A DNA stretch of 64,000 bases from Icerya purchasi (taxonomy: Eukaryota; Arthropoda; Insecta; Hemiptera; Monophlebidae): assembly GCA_039619475.1 (NCBI GenBank), contig CM077115.1:396276557-396340556 (forward strand), read 5' to 3'. The notes beneath the pieces were generated by a model. That model was not told the origin of the DNA and searched no databases. It saw only the letters and a list, made by a program, of their open reading frames with translations. The position numbers were made by a program, and so were the translations under genes. Of the stretch, positions 48,351 to 61,680 are shown one piece after another; position 1 is the first letter of the stretch, and every line of letters starts with the position of its first letter.

Positions 48351-51300
48351 CTTTTCATATGTAACATCTTCATCGCGCACATTACGGCTTTTCTCTTGAA
48401 TGTTAGCCACTACCGCGCTTTGCAAAAATTACCGCTTGCCGAATATTCCATTAAAAACCTAGTAACAATTATATATCGACGTCTGGGATTAATACACCTG
48501 TTTAAATTTCAGTACGATAGTTCGGAGAAGGTGAATATAAATTTTTACGCAATTTCGAGGTTTTTCAAAAGGTTAGAAAAATCGTTTTATCATTGAATTT
48601 GTAGAACACTGTGTTTGCTTTACGCATGCCGCAGTACTGTAAACTTTCCGATTTTAGGAAAGCCTTTAGAAGTATTATTTTTCCCGTTTATTCGTCACGA
48701 GAAGCCAACCTTTAATTTGCATACAATATTCGTTCTGTCCCTGTTTCCAAGGACAGGGTACTTTTATCATACATTAATCATATAGAAATTATTCGCACTC
48801 CTTTTTTTCTCTCCTATTCCATTAGTTGTATTCCCGCGGCTAATTATTATTATCGTAATTACGTTTTTGTTTTTTGTTTTTTTTTTTTTTTGCGGTCAAA
48901 TGAAATCATGTATTTGGTAAATGTTTATACAACACGTGTTGTCAGGCGTGAATTTTCTTCGAATATTGTTTTAGACGGTATAAGGTAGCGAAGCTCAATT
49001 ACGAGTTAATTATGCGAATATATTTTTTTTCCTTCTTGCTACTATCACCGTACTAACGGAGAATTTGTATTTTCAGTGGAATACTAATATCGGTTGTATG
49101 TACATTTTTTTCTGTTTTCTTTTCAAATGATTTTAATCGGCACGCGATTATAGGTCGATTTTGAATCGGTAATTCGAAAAATCGCCTAATTTTCGCTAGA
49201 GAGCCGGTTTAAAAATTTCGGGTAACGCCCATTTCAAAGCCCGGCGTATATTTTAAAAACTAACGCCATTGAAAAAACAATCCGTGGCACGTCAAAAATT
49301 ATTTTCGTTTTATTTTCTACCCTGCAAACGACTTTTTTGTTCTCTCTACAATGGCGGCTTAGCTCTCTTTCCTTCGACGTCCTATACTTTTTTTCATATT
49401 TCATCCGTCTAAAATTTAATTAAAATTTTAAAATATTAATAGTAATATTTTTATTCTACATAAATTCGGATTTGACTATTTTTTTTATAACTTAATCATT
49501 TCCTTTTAGAAATAAATTTTTCTATCGCATTTTGAAATCCGTTTTCCTGATTTAATATTTTTCGTGTAATTGAATGCGTCGAAAATAATCAAAAATCTGT
49601 CATGCCGTAGTTAAAAAAAACTATACGAGTAATCTGCACTTTTTATACTATTTCGGTGTAATTTGAACTATAACAAATATCGCTGCTCCCTAAATAACAA
49701 AATTAAAATTACTCGTGTTAAATCGTATTACGTCAGTTCTATGTAATTATTTAAATTTTATGATGCATGCGTATTCGTAATTTCTATTGGGTTAAAATTC
49801 GGACTTGCAAATTATTTTAACCAAGCTTTGACAGATTAGATAAAAGATTCTGTCTGATGGGTGTAAGGAGCAAATAGCGATTATCGAAATCTGACAAAAA
49901 TTCGTATTAAAAAAAACGGAACAATTTTGACTTCAAATGCAAACATTAAAGGGTGGTGTTGGTAAGATATTTTGGAATTTCGGGAAATGAATAAAATAAA
50001 TTATATGTACCTAAATAAATAATATTGTACTTCACAAATATTAAGATATTTTCTAAATCGTCGTTTTGTCCGAACGGTTGCTATTGAAAACAATTACTGC
50101 TACGTTTGGTCACGTCCCGAACCGCATATATCTCATTTATTTTTGGGTAAGTTTCTCTTAAATCGATTTTACATCTTCTTTTTTTTTTTTTTTCAACTAA
50201 ATATTTTCTTATAGTGTTAGTATTTTTTTATAAATGTGTACCTCCTGTTACTTAGACTCAAGGTATGGTAAAGCCGCAATAACTTCCCTAAAATATATAT
50301 ATTCTGGTTACCCCCCCGGTGTGTGTTGTATTTCGCGGCGAAAAAATCCGATAACAAATTGATCACCTAGAACGTTTAAACGGGGGTCATTTTGGGGCTA
50401 GACCAGCGCGTAACAACGTCTTTAACAACTTCATAGTAATTTAGCGATAGCTCGCATAAATCATAATTACGTATAAAAATATCAACGTATAGAGAGTCAC
50501 AGTCGTGGGTAGCCGATAAATTTCACAGGCATTCGCGCGAATCTGTCATTTCATTTTTATAACGATTTATTCCGACCAAATGTTAATTTTACGCTACACA
50601 TCTCTGAAATCTGGAATAGCATAAATAGCACACTCTCTCTATTGTTGATACTATTACGTTGCGGAAAGAGAGCGAGAAACTGGCAGTGATTCTTCTAAAT
50701 TATTACCAACCCAGCCGTGAAACGTACAAAATCCGGACAATATCGGTCTACACACACCTACATTGCAAAGTCGATCGAAATGTTTTTCCTATTTCGAAAT
50801 AGTTTTTGAATAATACTGACCCTGAAAATTGTTCAACCGCGAAATACTAATTAACACCGCGTAATTACCGAATAGTCGGAAAAAGTGAAAAAGGCAAGAG
50901 CGTAAAGTAATTTTCTGTTCGGGACATGTTATCAAAAATCGGTCAGTTGTGACACGATAGAAGTACCGCCTGACGACGGCCGATTAAAACACGTTCTTCT
51001 TCTACCGCCGTTTCGTTTGTATAAAAGCTCGATATCAAGAAACGATAAGTCGAGCAATTATTTTTATTCGTTTACTGTTCGGAGGTTCATCAAGCACCGT
51101 AATCATTCCGCTAAATCATTCTTTACAGGCAAATTTAATTCTCACCAGTTATTTTCTTTTGCGAAAGATTTGTTTTCGAAGCCATATTAAAAATTTAATC
51201 CTTGAAAAGTTTTCTGTTTCCTCATTTTGACTGTACCAATTTTAAATTTTCAAATCACCCCAGCATAGTTTTTCCACGTACACATTAAAAGTACATATAG

Positions 51301-53559
51301 CGATGCTTGTTTTTTTCGAATCGCTAACGGAAATTAGCCGTGGTTAATCACACTTTTTACTAGTTTTATAAAACTGTTCTCGTTATTCTAGTGCGCAAGT
51401 ATCTTCATTGCATCCTCATTTTAAACGTTTTTGCATAGGGCTTATGACACACGATTAAACCCGAAAACGATAGTAATTAACCGATCGATAATTGAAAATT
51501 TAATTATAGATAAAATGCGCTAAATAACGTAATAAAGTAATATCCTATATTAATTAAAGAAAATAAGTCATTTGAAACGGTAACTTCGCAATGATTTTAA
51601 CGGGGGAAGCATTTTACACTATTTCGGTACTTAGCCGTAGGGCTAGCAAACCGGTCATTTCGAGACTCATCCGACTGCTCAATTTCAGGTGTGCGTAAGT
51701 ACCTGAGGTGTCAAACGGGAACATTTAATGACGCGAAATTTTATGGATTCAGCGTATTACCGAAAGCTGGAATTACCAGCCAATTTCCATTGGGGTTACC
51801 GCAAAACACTTTGTCACATCGTTATATTTCAAAATGGGCGCCCAGTTTTATAAAAATCTTTATAAAAATCGATCAAAGCAAAAGCGTATTATTAATTAAT
51901 GGTGGCAGGATGAAGATTTCGAAAGCACGGGGAAAACCAAAAAGTTACGTAATAATTTTTCAGAACTGTTAGATATAATAGAGTTACGAAAATTTTAAAT
52001 CTTATACGAACTCAAAAATGACATAAGCGGTAAAATTGAACACTTAAAAGTATCTCCATACACACATTCAAAAAATGCATTATGTACGTACATCAAAAAT
52101 CACTCTTTTCAAAAACTCCTCGATGCTTTTCTTGCGTCTGTTCTTTCTGAGCGAATACATTTTCGTTGTTACGGTTTTAGATTTACATGCAAATACAGAT
52201 TTCTTTAAAAGCAAAAAAAAAAAAAAAAAAAAAAAAAATCACTCTTACAATGTTGACGACAATTTCAGAAGGCAACGAAAAAAAAATATGTCGGAAATTA
52301 TAAAAACGCGAAAGCCTAATTTTATTTCTCTTCATTTTTCGAATTTACACGATAATAGTACAAAAAAAATGAGAAATAAAATATGCACCTTAACAGCTTT
52401 TATCGGAAACAACTCTTGAGTAAATCGGGGCGGTATGATCATATCTAATCGCAAACGAACTAAGAAAACAACCGGTTTTTCAACTAGGTGAGTAAGTTCC
52501 CAGCGGAATTCGAGCAGACTGAAAGACAAAGAAAAAAAAAGTCTCCGTTTGTTGTTTTTTACAAAAAAAATATGAATTCCTTCGAACATCTTTTCGAAAC
52601 TTCTCGAAAAAGCTGGAAATAATGAATTTCCAATTCTCACGCAGTGAAAGCGTCTGTCGACCGATGCGGATAGAAGAGCCCCGTTATCAGCGGTGTGTGG
52701 GATAAAAAAATTTGTAATGAATTTTCTCGCGGCTAAATCTGCATTTTTGTCGGAGGAAAAAAACAACAAAAAGGCCATAAATGGGGTGTTCACCGCGAGA
52801 AAGGGAAATATTTATATGGGTGCTGTTTTATTAAAAATTATAAAGAAAAAATCAAATATAAAATATAGGAGGCCGACATGAGAATGAAGCGCGCTTACGG
52901 CTTATCAGGCAGTAGCGCGGCATTTTTTCGGAAATAAATGCGGTTCGTGCTAGCACATAATGAAGCGAAAACGGGCCTTGTTCTGTGCCGGGTCGCCGTT
53001 TAGAACACTATCGACGACCAGGATGCACTTGTGTCCTTATTTCATTTTTTTTTCCACGATTACTTTCCACTAAATACATACCATTATCTGAGTCTTCCTC
53101 CTCGCTGCTGACAGCATCTTAAGTTGAGGGGATACGCCATTACTCATAGAAAGTATCAGCAGAATAGCAAGCGAATGATATACGACTTTCAGCGATAATG
53201 AAGCTGCAACACTAGCCAACCTATATTGCCTGTATATATGCATAAAATTCTATATTCTATGTATATATGTATGTATATATGCGCGTGCATAAAAGATAGG
53301 CTAGGTATTAGCATAAGATGGAGTGTTGTTGTAGCCTTTTTAAGGGTGTCCTCTGGCCTAGGCGTTTGTCTGGATATTTAATTTTTTTTCTTACCAACAC
53401 TTAACAGATAAGAGAATTTTTATGGCTACCGCCGTTCGTCCTGCTTTTAGCGTCTTCTTTTCTCGCTATCCTCGTTTCTCGGTTATTCCTTCTGCGACGA
53501 CCTCGTCATTATCATCTTCTTATTCGACTAATATTCCATTGTCCGTTATATATACATAG
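48351..53559. other. AT-rich non-coding stretch
   Basis: No gene is supported. Opposed open frames at 52075-52419 (plus) and 52332-52793 (minus, 153 codons) are low-complexity and unrecognised. A26 lies at 52213-52238. At 53245-53285 there is a tatata/tgta-rich patch. A thymine-rich run around 50180 and poly-T near 48876-48890 are ordinary. Confidence 0.55.
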
Positions 53560-53900
53560 ACCGGTGCGAACGGCGCGCTGCCAAATGCCGGGCGCGGCTA
53601 CATTTGTAAAGAGTGCCATCATTCAGCCACCTACTTACGTCCTTTGAATTCGAAGCAACTTGCTCTCAGAGCAAGGAAGTGCTTCGCTGGAACCGAGATA
53701 AAAATTCTGCACCTACTGCCTACCTATGCGGCTGCAGAGCGGCCGCGACGCCCCGACTGCGCTGCCATATATTTCTTTGTTAATTACAACATCCATTTAA
53801 GCAGCTCGTTAATCATGTGAATTTTCATCGCCGCTTTATCTAACACGTCCGCGTTTTTCTATCATTGTCTGCGGGACCACGTCTGTGTAAAATTAATTTC
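53560..53900. promoter_or_regulatory. candidate conserved regulatory island with a 36-base hairpin
   Basis: CpG-bearing, balanced composition (gaacggcgcgctgcc, gcggccgcgacgcc). It is followed by TTAATTAC (53781) and a CGTTAATCATG stretch near 53809, which are homeodomain-like cores. At 53651-53686 a nested stem pairs cgaagca-act/agt-tgcttcg outside with cttgctct-c-agagcaag inside. No coding frame. An enhancer-type element is inference from composition. Confidence 0.3.
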
Positions 53901-56900
53901 GATTTCTAGCGAAAATACCGTTAAAGAAAACTGTTTTTTTTTTCTGTTTTTTCTGGTTTTTCTGGGGTTTTTTTTCTTTTTTTCTGGTCGAATTATTCTT
54001 ACCGCGCGGTGTCGCTCTGCGCACACTTCTTTTTTTCATAACCTCTTTATTTTTATTTTATTTTTATCGATCATCTTGTTTTTTTCTACAACAACAATGG
54101 TAGCTAAATATTTTCTTTCCGCATTTTTGATATGCTGTTTATAATCAACGCGGGTAAAGATTGCGAAAAAGACGCGTAATCGATGTCATCGAAGTTTTGA
54201 AAATTCCGCGTGCCGGTGTCTGTGTCGGGCTGAAAGTTTTGCGGCACCACTTCGTAATTTTTATGTGATCTCGCATAACCAGTATAATTACCCGGAGAAA
54301 TGTTCGCTGTAGAGCGTGCTCGTATTTTTTAAAAAAACACAATTTTTTGTTCCCTAATGTGTTGTTTTTGAAAGAAAATTATCGCGGCTCAATTTTAAAT
54401 CTAGCCGTCGCGATAGCCTAGTTTCATGAACTCTTGATTATTAAGATAGCGGTCATGATTTCGATTCCCAGGAACGACGGCGAAAAAAGTATAGACTGAT
54501 TTACTGAAAAGGTTTTATTTAATGATAACTTAGTCCCCAAATGATATTTAAAGTTAGACCAAAAAAACAAAAATCCGAATCCACTGAAATTACGCAGTAA
54601 AATCTTGAATACCAAATGCTCGGAGGATAACAGAAAACCTACAAATATTACTGACCTCCTCCCCCGGCTGTGTATACTTTACATTTCAAGTTCGTTAAAA
54701 AATCTTCCACTCCTAGATTTCTCCGCTTTTCTCAACTCTCTACAGTCAATTTCTTACGCACCTTTTTCCACTTCTCATTTGTACATTCTCTGCTTTCGGT
54801 TTTCCACTTTCCATTTTATACCGAATTTTCTTCCTTCGTCCTTTTACCCCTATATCAATTTAACCGATATATGCTATAGTGCATTCCATCTGTTACCTCT
54901 GAATCTGGTTCCACTTCTAAATTCGAGTTCTTAGGTTAATGTGCAAAAAAAAAAATAAACATGCTTATATATATATATATATATATACATATATAAAAAA
55001 GGAAATTATCTCGCTTCTTAAAATAAGAAAAATAAAGAAGAAAACCGAACGTTTAAAAAAAAAAAAAAAAAGAGTTTAGAGATGAGTGTAACCAAAAATT
55101 ATTCCGAGAGCTTTTTCTTTCTCACAAATGCTTCACAACTTCCAATGGGAATCGTTTAATTTAATACGTGTTCTTTAACAATGGAGTTTATTAAATGAAC
55201 GATAGAATGTGAATCACCTTCTTTTTAATTAAGGAACTTTTCTAATCGTATCAACTAAAAAATTATGCGCACTACTTTTGGAGTTCCGCTTCTTCGCTCT
55301 TTTTCGATCTGTAAACGGTCAACACGTTGCATATTTTTAAAACCAAAACGACGTAAGAGGGACGACCGCAACGATAGTGGTTGAAAATTTGAAATTATCA
55401 TTATGTGGTCGGCGTTTCGGCAGCCGGATTTAAACATTACCGGTAATAATTGAAAATCAATTCTTAGAAGGAATTAAGAAAAAGTTAAACTTTCGCTCAA
55501 GTTGAATGGATGGAGCTTTAACTGAAATTGTTCGCGTGAAATTTGGTCCGGTAAAAATTTTATGTTTTTTCCGGTGCAGACTTTTATTATTATCGTGTGT
55601 AGTCTGTCGAAAATGTCACCGAACCGGATGTGTGTGATTTTTCAAGTGGTGCGATGGACTCGGTGGATAAAAGGAGCTGCGGGCACCCGTAAGTGCGCGT
55701 ATTTTTAGGTGAACGGCCAACGTATTTTGGCCAAGGGCCAAAACAAAATTTCGTAAATTTAACTGTTAAATCGGGATCGGGTTAGTATTTTTATTTATAT
55801 TTCACGGAGGAACGAAGAGAAAAACGTTTGAAGATAATTTAGCATTCGGATCGGTGAAAATAATTTCTGGTACGGAGCAGTCGGTGGAGGTTTTCCAGCT
55901 GTTGCTGATCGAAAGCAGCGAACAGAGGGTGTGAAGGAGGTTTCTTTTAGCGAATAAAGATGTTTTCGCCGGGGCTGACAGTTATAGCTGGGAACGTACC
56001 ATTTCTCTTATTTTCGTTTCGGCCGGACGCGCGGTTAAAACATTTTTTCGGACCAAGAGCGCCGCCGCGACTGCTGGAATGGTGTTTTTTAAATAACACA
56101 CAATATCTTCGATTATTACCATTTACTAGCAGCGGGGAGGTAAACCTTGCCGCGATCGCAGCATAAATCTTCTTTCGGCCTAAATCGTCCCGCTTTAAGC
56201 GACCACTCAACGAAGTCATGCAGACAAAGATAAAAACTTCCAGACGGGTTTCCAGTGATGGTCGCGTTCATAGCTGGAAGATGAGTGAAGTCGTTTCCTC
56301 TTTCCTTTTTTCTCGTTCTATTTCTCTTCTTGTTTTAAATTAAGATACCATCTTTTTTATTTCCGAAATGGGCGTATTAATTGACGGACTAAATTCTTTT
56401 TTCTCCTCATTATTATTATTTTTTACTCTCTAATTATATTGCTTTTTCAGTGCAACTCCCGGTGCACGAGAACTGCTGCGCCTTTTTTTACGATATTCTA
56501 ACCCTGACCCCTGCAACATATCTGTGTCATCGAATGCGCGCCAATAACGTAATATTATCGTTTAACTTTCGCCGTTTAATTTCTCTCTTACAGGCCACCT
56601 GACCTCACCCGGCGGGGGGGTTGCTAAATTGCTAAAAAGTCCGAAGGGTTATGCAGTAGATCAACTCGGCAGCCGGCTACTTTTTGTTTTTTTTTTTTCT
56701 TTTTTCGCCCAAAATCGGAAAATTAGACGCCGCTCCATAACGTACAGCGTAAATTTCTTCGGAAGTGTCGAGCATGATATGCGATGCCTTACGCAACAGA
56801 GTATGTTTAAAAGATGTCTGAAAAAAAGATATTTGTCGGCATTATCGAAATTAAAACGGGGGAAATTCTTTTTTCTGACACTGCGGGCATGTGATCTATC

Positions 56901-58217
56901 GAACCGTCGGTGAAATCGAAATACAATTTAGTGCATTATATGAACCCATTTTAATCTACTAGATCAGTGTTTTTTTAGTTTTATTTCTCTTCTTTTTCCC
57001 TTTTCCTTCTTATTCGTCACTCCTTTATAATCCCCCCACCCTATTTCATTTAAACACTTTTGTACGGTGAAGAATTTATAATTGCAGAATACCCATGTTT
57101 TCTTGATAATGCGTGTTTTTTGCTTTATCGCTATTGTTGTCCTTTTTTTGGATCGGCCAATGGAAAAAAATAAAAAGGAACTTATTCTTTGTTAGCGTTT
57201 ATACCATCAGACATGAAGAACCCCGGCTGTGCGGTTCTTGAAAGGAGAATCTTTTTTTCCATTATAACAGATCGTAGGTACGAAATTAGCTTCTGTAAGA
57301 AATTGTGTTAGCTCGAAAGTATTAATAGCGATTAACGTTGCCTGAAAACCTTTAATAATTCTGCTACGTGAAAAGTAGTAAGATTCGGGCGAAATCATGA
57401 TGATATTGCCAGTATGTGTGCTTGAAGGTTTCCGAAATGCAACATCAAGTGGTTGAAAAAAGATATATAGCGTAAAGTGAGAAACATAATATTATTAGAC
57501 CGATAGCTGGTGCTTCAGCAATAAGTTCCTGACCGGCTGCAAATAGCCATACACTTCGCTGAAATTTATAAATTTCCTGAACCGTTGCAAGAATAACGCA
57601 TCATCCATCCAGATTCATTGCAAGTTCCCCAAGTACCTAGCAAAGCATTTCCTATCAATTCGTTCATGCACGTTCGAGGAGGAAATACAAACACGGCAGG
57701 CAATTGCACCGAATTTCAGCGGTAATCGTCGCTTCTTTCTCGTTTATGCCAATGCTCTCACTCGAATTCGACCGGTTTATCAGTTTTACTTCTTTTTTTT
57801 TTTTTCGGAGCGCTCCAATTTCATCGCAGTTGTATCCACACGACCGGGCGTTAATTTATAATAACCTTCGCCTAGTAGTTTGCAAAAATTACCGACAATT
57901 TCATTAAAACCGGCTTCTCTGACATCCGCTCTCTGGCCAATCAGTCCGAAAGTGCTTTTTTATAACTAACCCTTCCTCTTTATTCAGTTTTTGTTTATTT
58001 TTTGCCAGCTTACAATCGTTAGTTGCATATCGCAAAACTGACGTGAGCTTACTTGATGATCACTGTTTGCGACGAAATATGCCGTGTTTAGCGATTGCAT
58101 TTAATTTTAATTCAGCCAATTCGGGATGCATACCTAGCCCACCTCAACCAATCAATCACCGCTATAAAACGGTGAATAATGGATAGGGTAAGAAAATTGT
58201 AAAAACTGTATTATTGT
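53901..58217. other. non-coding stretch
   Basis: No gene is supported. It includes a T-rich tract 53930-53990, a pyrimidine-rich stretch 54650-54920 giving an unrecognised 109-codon frame, (TA)n at 54965-54988 and A17 near 55055-55071. More balanced sequence at 55.6-56.2 kb has open frames on both strands (55947-56219, 55960-56166). None shows a domain. Confidence 0.5.
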
Positions 58218-58282
58218 TATGATTATTATGATCATTATGATTATTATGATCATTATGATTATTATGATCATTATGATTATTA
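58218..58282. repeat. 18-bp minisatellite, unit gattattatgatcattat
   Basis: Units start at 58221, 58239 and 58257, with a truncated one at 58275. The 18-mer itself is two 9-mers (gattattat and gatcattat) differing by one internal block, so it is a higher-order dimer of a 9-bp repeat. Confidence 0.92.
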
Positions 58283-61079
58283 ATATTATTAGTTCTGTTT
58301 ATTTTTGTTCAATGACCTTCAGGGACAAACTTTGACATTTTCGGTTCGGACGATACAACGATAGTCCGTAGCAGCCGGAATCTCTTTCCGGGGGGAGGGA
58401 GGGTTTAATCGGTAGAAAAGTCTTATTATCAGTTTCTTTAATGGTATTTGTTGAAACCATATTGCATTAATAATAACAATGTACGGGTACATACAATATA
58501 TTAATTTGATTGGAATTTGCCGTGAGATCACTTTCTAGACTACCAGATCTGTAAATCCTATAGAAGGACATTACGTGCAATCGATACAAAACATTGCGTG
58601 ATTTTTCATATTACCTCGTCGTAAAAGTCAGATGGTCACTAATAGATATACGTATAATAATCAAATAAACAACGTAAATTAATATTCCCCGTAGAAGTTA
58701 TTTTTAAGGTCTTGATATTTTCCTAAATTTCCATAAGTAGAAATTCTCAGGAAAAAAGGGAACACGTTAAACCTTAAAATCTCTCTCTTAGTTTCACTAT
58801 TGATCCGAAGCACTTTCATTCGAAATTTTATGATACATCAAAGAATCGGGGCACCGACCCGATTAAAAGCTTCGAACCATTTTCTCAGTAGGGTCATAAA
58901 ATATTTCTGCAAACAACTCCGTTTCAGTTCCCTTCGGAAATTATTTTAATTACTTTAATTTAATTATTATTTTATAGGTGATGCTTAAAACTGTTATTTT
59001 GAGCCGAAGTGAATTTTAACATTATAAACGTTTATGCGATTAATTTAAAAAAAAAAAAACTCTACCATTAACATCAGTTGATGTAGGATCATCCGAAATA
59101 ATGTTTCCCACTGTACATTATTATCTCCCGTAGCAGCATAACTCTCAACTCCAGACCGATATGTTGTAAGTTACTCACTGAAAGTTTGTTTAATGTTCCG
59201 TTCATATTGCGTCCCACACCGAAACCGACAAAATTCGCGAGTAATGTTGTTTTGGGTATATTATAATAGCTAGAGTATTCTTTAATTTTCTCATCGAGTT
59301 ATTATCCGGAATTTTAAGTCGATGCAATTTTAATTATCGTCACCGGTAACAATTCCGCTTTATCCGGGAGTCGAATTGCATTTACAGTTTTCATTCAGTT
59401 TACCACCGCCACACAATCACACACACACACACACCATATTTGTGTCTTCATTGGGTACAGTAATATTGTACTTTTCTATTTTATTATTAATTTTTATAAA
59501 AGCCGAGGGTCAAGGTGCAATATTACAATTTTTTTTTCGTTTTTACAGCTGCTAATCTTATATATAAAAGAGAATGTTTGTGTCTGTTCGTTTGTTCATT
59601 AGTTCGTCTGTATGTTTTTTATGCATGAGAAAAAAGCTTGTGAAAAACGAAAATATTTTAAATAAAATTACTACCATGATAATAATATGAATTAAACGTA
59701 AAAATTAAAATGAAATGATTATTATGATAAATATAAATAAGAGCTTTAGATAACGATTTATTAATTTCTGGCTAAAGAAAGAACACTTTTTTATTCGTTT
59801 AAACTATACGTATTAAATCTTTATAATCCTTATTTTGCTAAAAATGATCTATATTTCCCAAATACTAGCATATTTCCGATGAATCGCGCGAAACAAGAAC
59901 ATTACGCGGTTCACAAACCAATAAGGAAAGGCAGGCAAGTATCGAGCAAATCGTATCCAAAATTCTGAGTCGTATAACTCTGAAGAAAAACCGGAAGGAA
60001 GGCACGAAGTAGATCGAGTGCAAAGAGCATAACCCCGCACAACGCCGCACAATTCTGCCTGATGAACAACGATTTGAAAGAAACGAAACGCAGCAAATAT
60101 GGAATGCTTTCGCAAGGCGAACAATCTATGTTAACTTAAAACTTGCTGCATTACAATTCTGCGTCCGACTACAGTTTAGATCGAAGTGTGCTGATTGGAA
60201 CTGCGGTACACTAAAATTCAAAAACAAAGCTCCCGCAAAAATGAAAAAGTTACGTTACCAATTCTGCGTCCACCAACCTAGCCTCACTGTTGTCATTGTT
60301 TTCAAGTGTCTTCATCGGCATTTTCTGGCAAACATACGAAAATACAATTCTGCGTTCCAACAAATAGCTTCTTTCGGAGCCGCAAAAGTCATTCAAGACT
60401 CTTTTATGTCAACTTTTAAAATACAAGATCAAATATACCAACCGTGTGGACCAACATAACTTAATGAGCGAATATTGCTATTTCCTATGTTTCTCCTCCA
60501 GATTATGCCACAGTAAGGCGATGTCGGCTAGTGTTTTATAAATTGCTAATTTCATCGTTGATCGGTATAAATACGTTTCTCACCGACGTAAATCAAAAAA
60601 AAAAAAAACGAGGAAAAACTTAAATACGTTCCAGAAGCGAAACCATACTTTTCGTATTAAGGTTAATCATAAGAAGGACTTGAAAATGGGCGGGGTGGAA
60701 AAGAAAGAAGCAGCAAGACACTACATTTACCAGAGGACCGAGAATTTTTCGGGCAGCAAGTTTGTTCAGGAGGTCGTCGAGGAAGACTGTGAAGAACGTC
60801 CAGTACGATGGCACAATCCAGAGATTTCGCGAATTTCGATCATTCTACTTCATCACTGGTTCCGGCCAATTGCCGGGGAATAATTGATATCCAGGCAAGT
60901 TGTTTAAAGGGTTTTTTTTATAAAGGCCTTCCATTTAGGCGGCTAGTTAGTTGGTGTAGCGCGCGCGAAATGAATAAATTTAAAACGGAAGTGGACGGGT
61001 AACGCGGTTCGGATATCGAAGGAGAAAAAACGAAGCGGTAAAAAGGACGGAGGGACGGGAAAAAAAACTTTAAAACAAT
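58283..61079. other. non-coding stretch with (CA)n and recurring short motif
   Basis: No gene is supported. (CA)n at 59409-59433. Near 59561-59600, tatatataaaagagaatg followed by a tgtttg-type tract resembles a string I associate with dispersed insect repeats (memory-based, unsure). At 60.05-60.36 kb the string aattctgcgtcc recurs. Overlapping minus frames at 59849-60124 have no domain. Confidence 0.5.
59409..59433. repeat. (CA)n microsatellite
   Basis: About ten CA units with one aat interruption. Confidence 0.88.
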
Positions 61080-61680
61080 CGCGTATAATAATAAGTTCGG
61101 ACTGGAATGATGCTTGTGGAGCGCTGCTCGCGCGAGCACGGGCGAAGCGGGGGCGCAGGGCCATATCGAGGAGAATATTATTTACGATTCGGATATCCAG
61201 ATTTATTACGTAAATTCGTATCTCTTCCCACACGGGATTATTAGAAACCAATAGCTATCTAAACGTACTGTGTGTACATCTATCGCCCTCTAAACGTGCA
61301 GCCTTATTATAAAATATGGCAGTTCCAGTCCCGGCAGTCGAGCACGCTGGCTCCCTCGACTTCTGATGAATATACGGCCGTACTGCTGGCCGTATCTGTC
61401 CGAATAGCTCTGCATACGCGCGCGCGCGCCTATGTAAATACGTGAAAGCGCGTGCATCGCGCATTATTCCGATTGTGCGCAAGGAGCGCGCCGACTTGTG
61501 CTCACTATGGAACAACGGTGCGGCCAGCGAGCGAACTTGGAAAAGAAGGAAAATTGCTTCGGTTAACCGCCCGAGGAGATATCGAAATGTCAGAAATTCT
61601 CGCTCACCTGCGCGCGTTTAATTTAATTTTTCACTCGGATTTTTGTCCGCCACTTGGCAAATGGCCGCCGTAGTTAATCA
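61080..61680. promoter_or_regulatory. CpG-rich island
   Basis: The GC content and CpG count are well above background. Features are tgctcgcgcgagca (61125-61138, a perfect 14-bp palindrome), gcgggggcgcagggcc (61150) and cgcgcgcgcgcc (61419-61430). Open frames lie on both strands (61255-61515 minus, 61452-61673 plus), but none matches a family and they overlap antisense. It could be a promoter region or contain a first exon. No splice-supported exon can be argued from sequence alone. Confidence 0.3.

Noticed and set aside
52332..52793. 153-codon minus frame
   Set aside because: Hydrophobic low-complexity product with no family resemblance, partly antisense to another open frame.
53339..53365. 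ttaagggtgtcctctggcctagg as a third copy of the TTAA-transposon end
   Set aside because: Only partial agreement with the ends at 21265 and 22540 and no partner end found nearby; likely coincidence.
54605..54934. 109-codon plus frame in pyrimidine-rich DNA
   Set aside because: Composition-driven Ser/Leu/Phe-rich product; no motif on either strand that I could tie to a known element.
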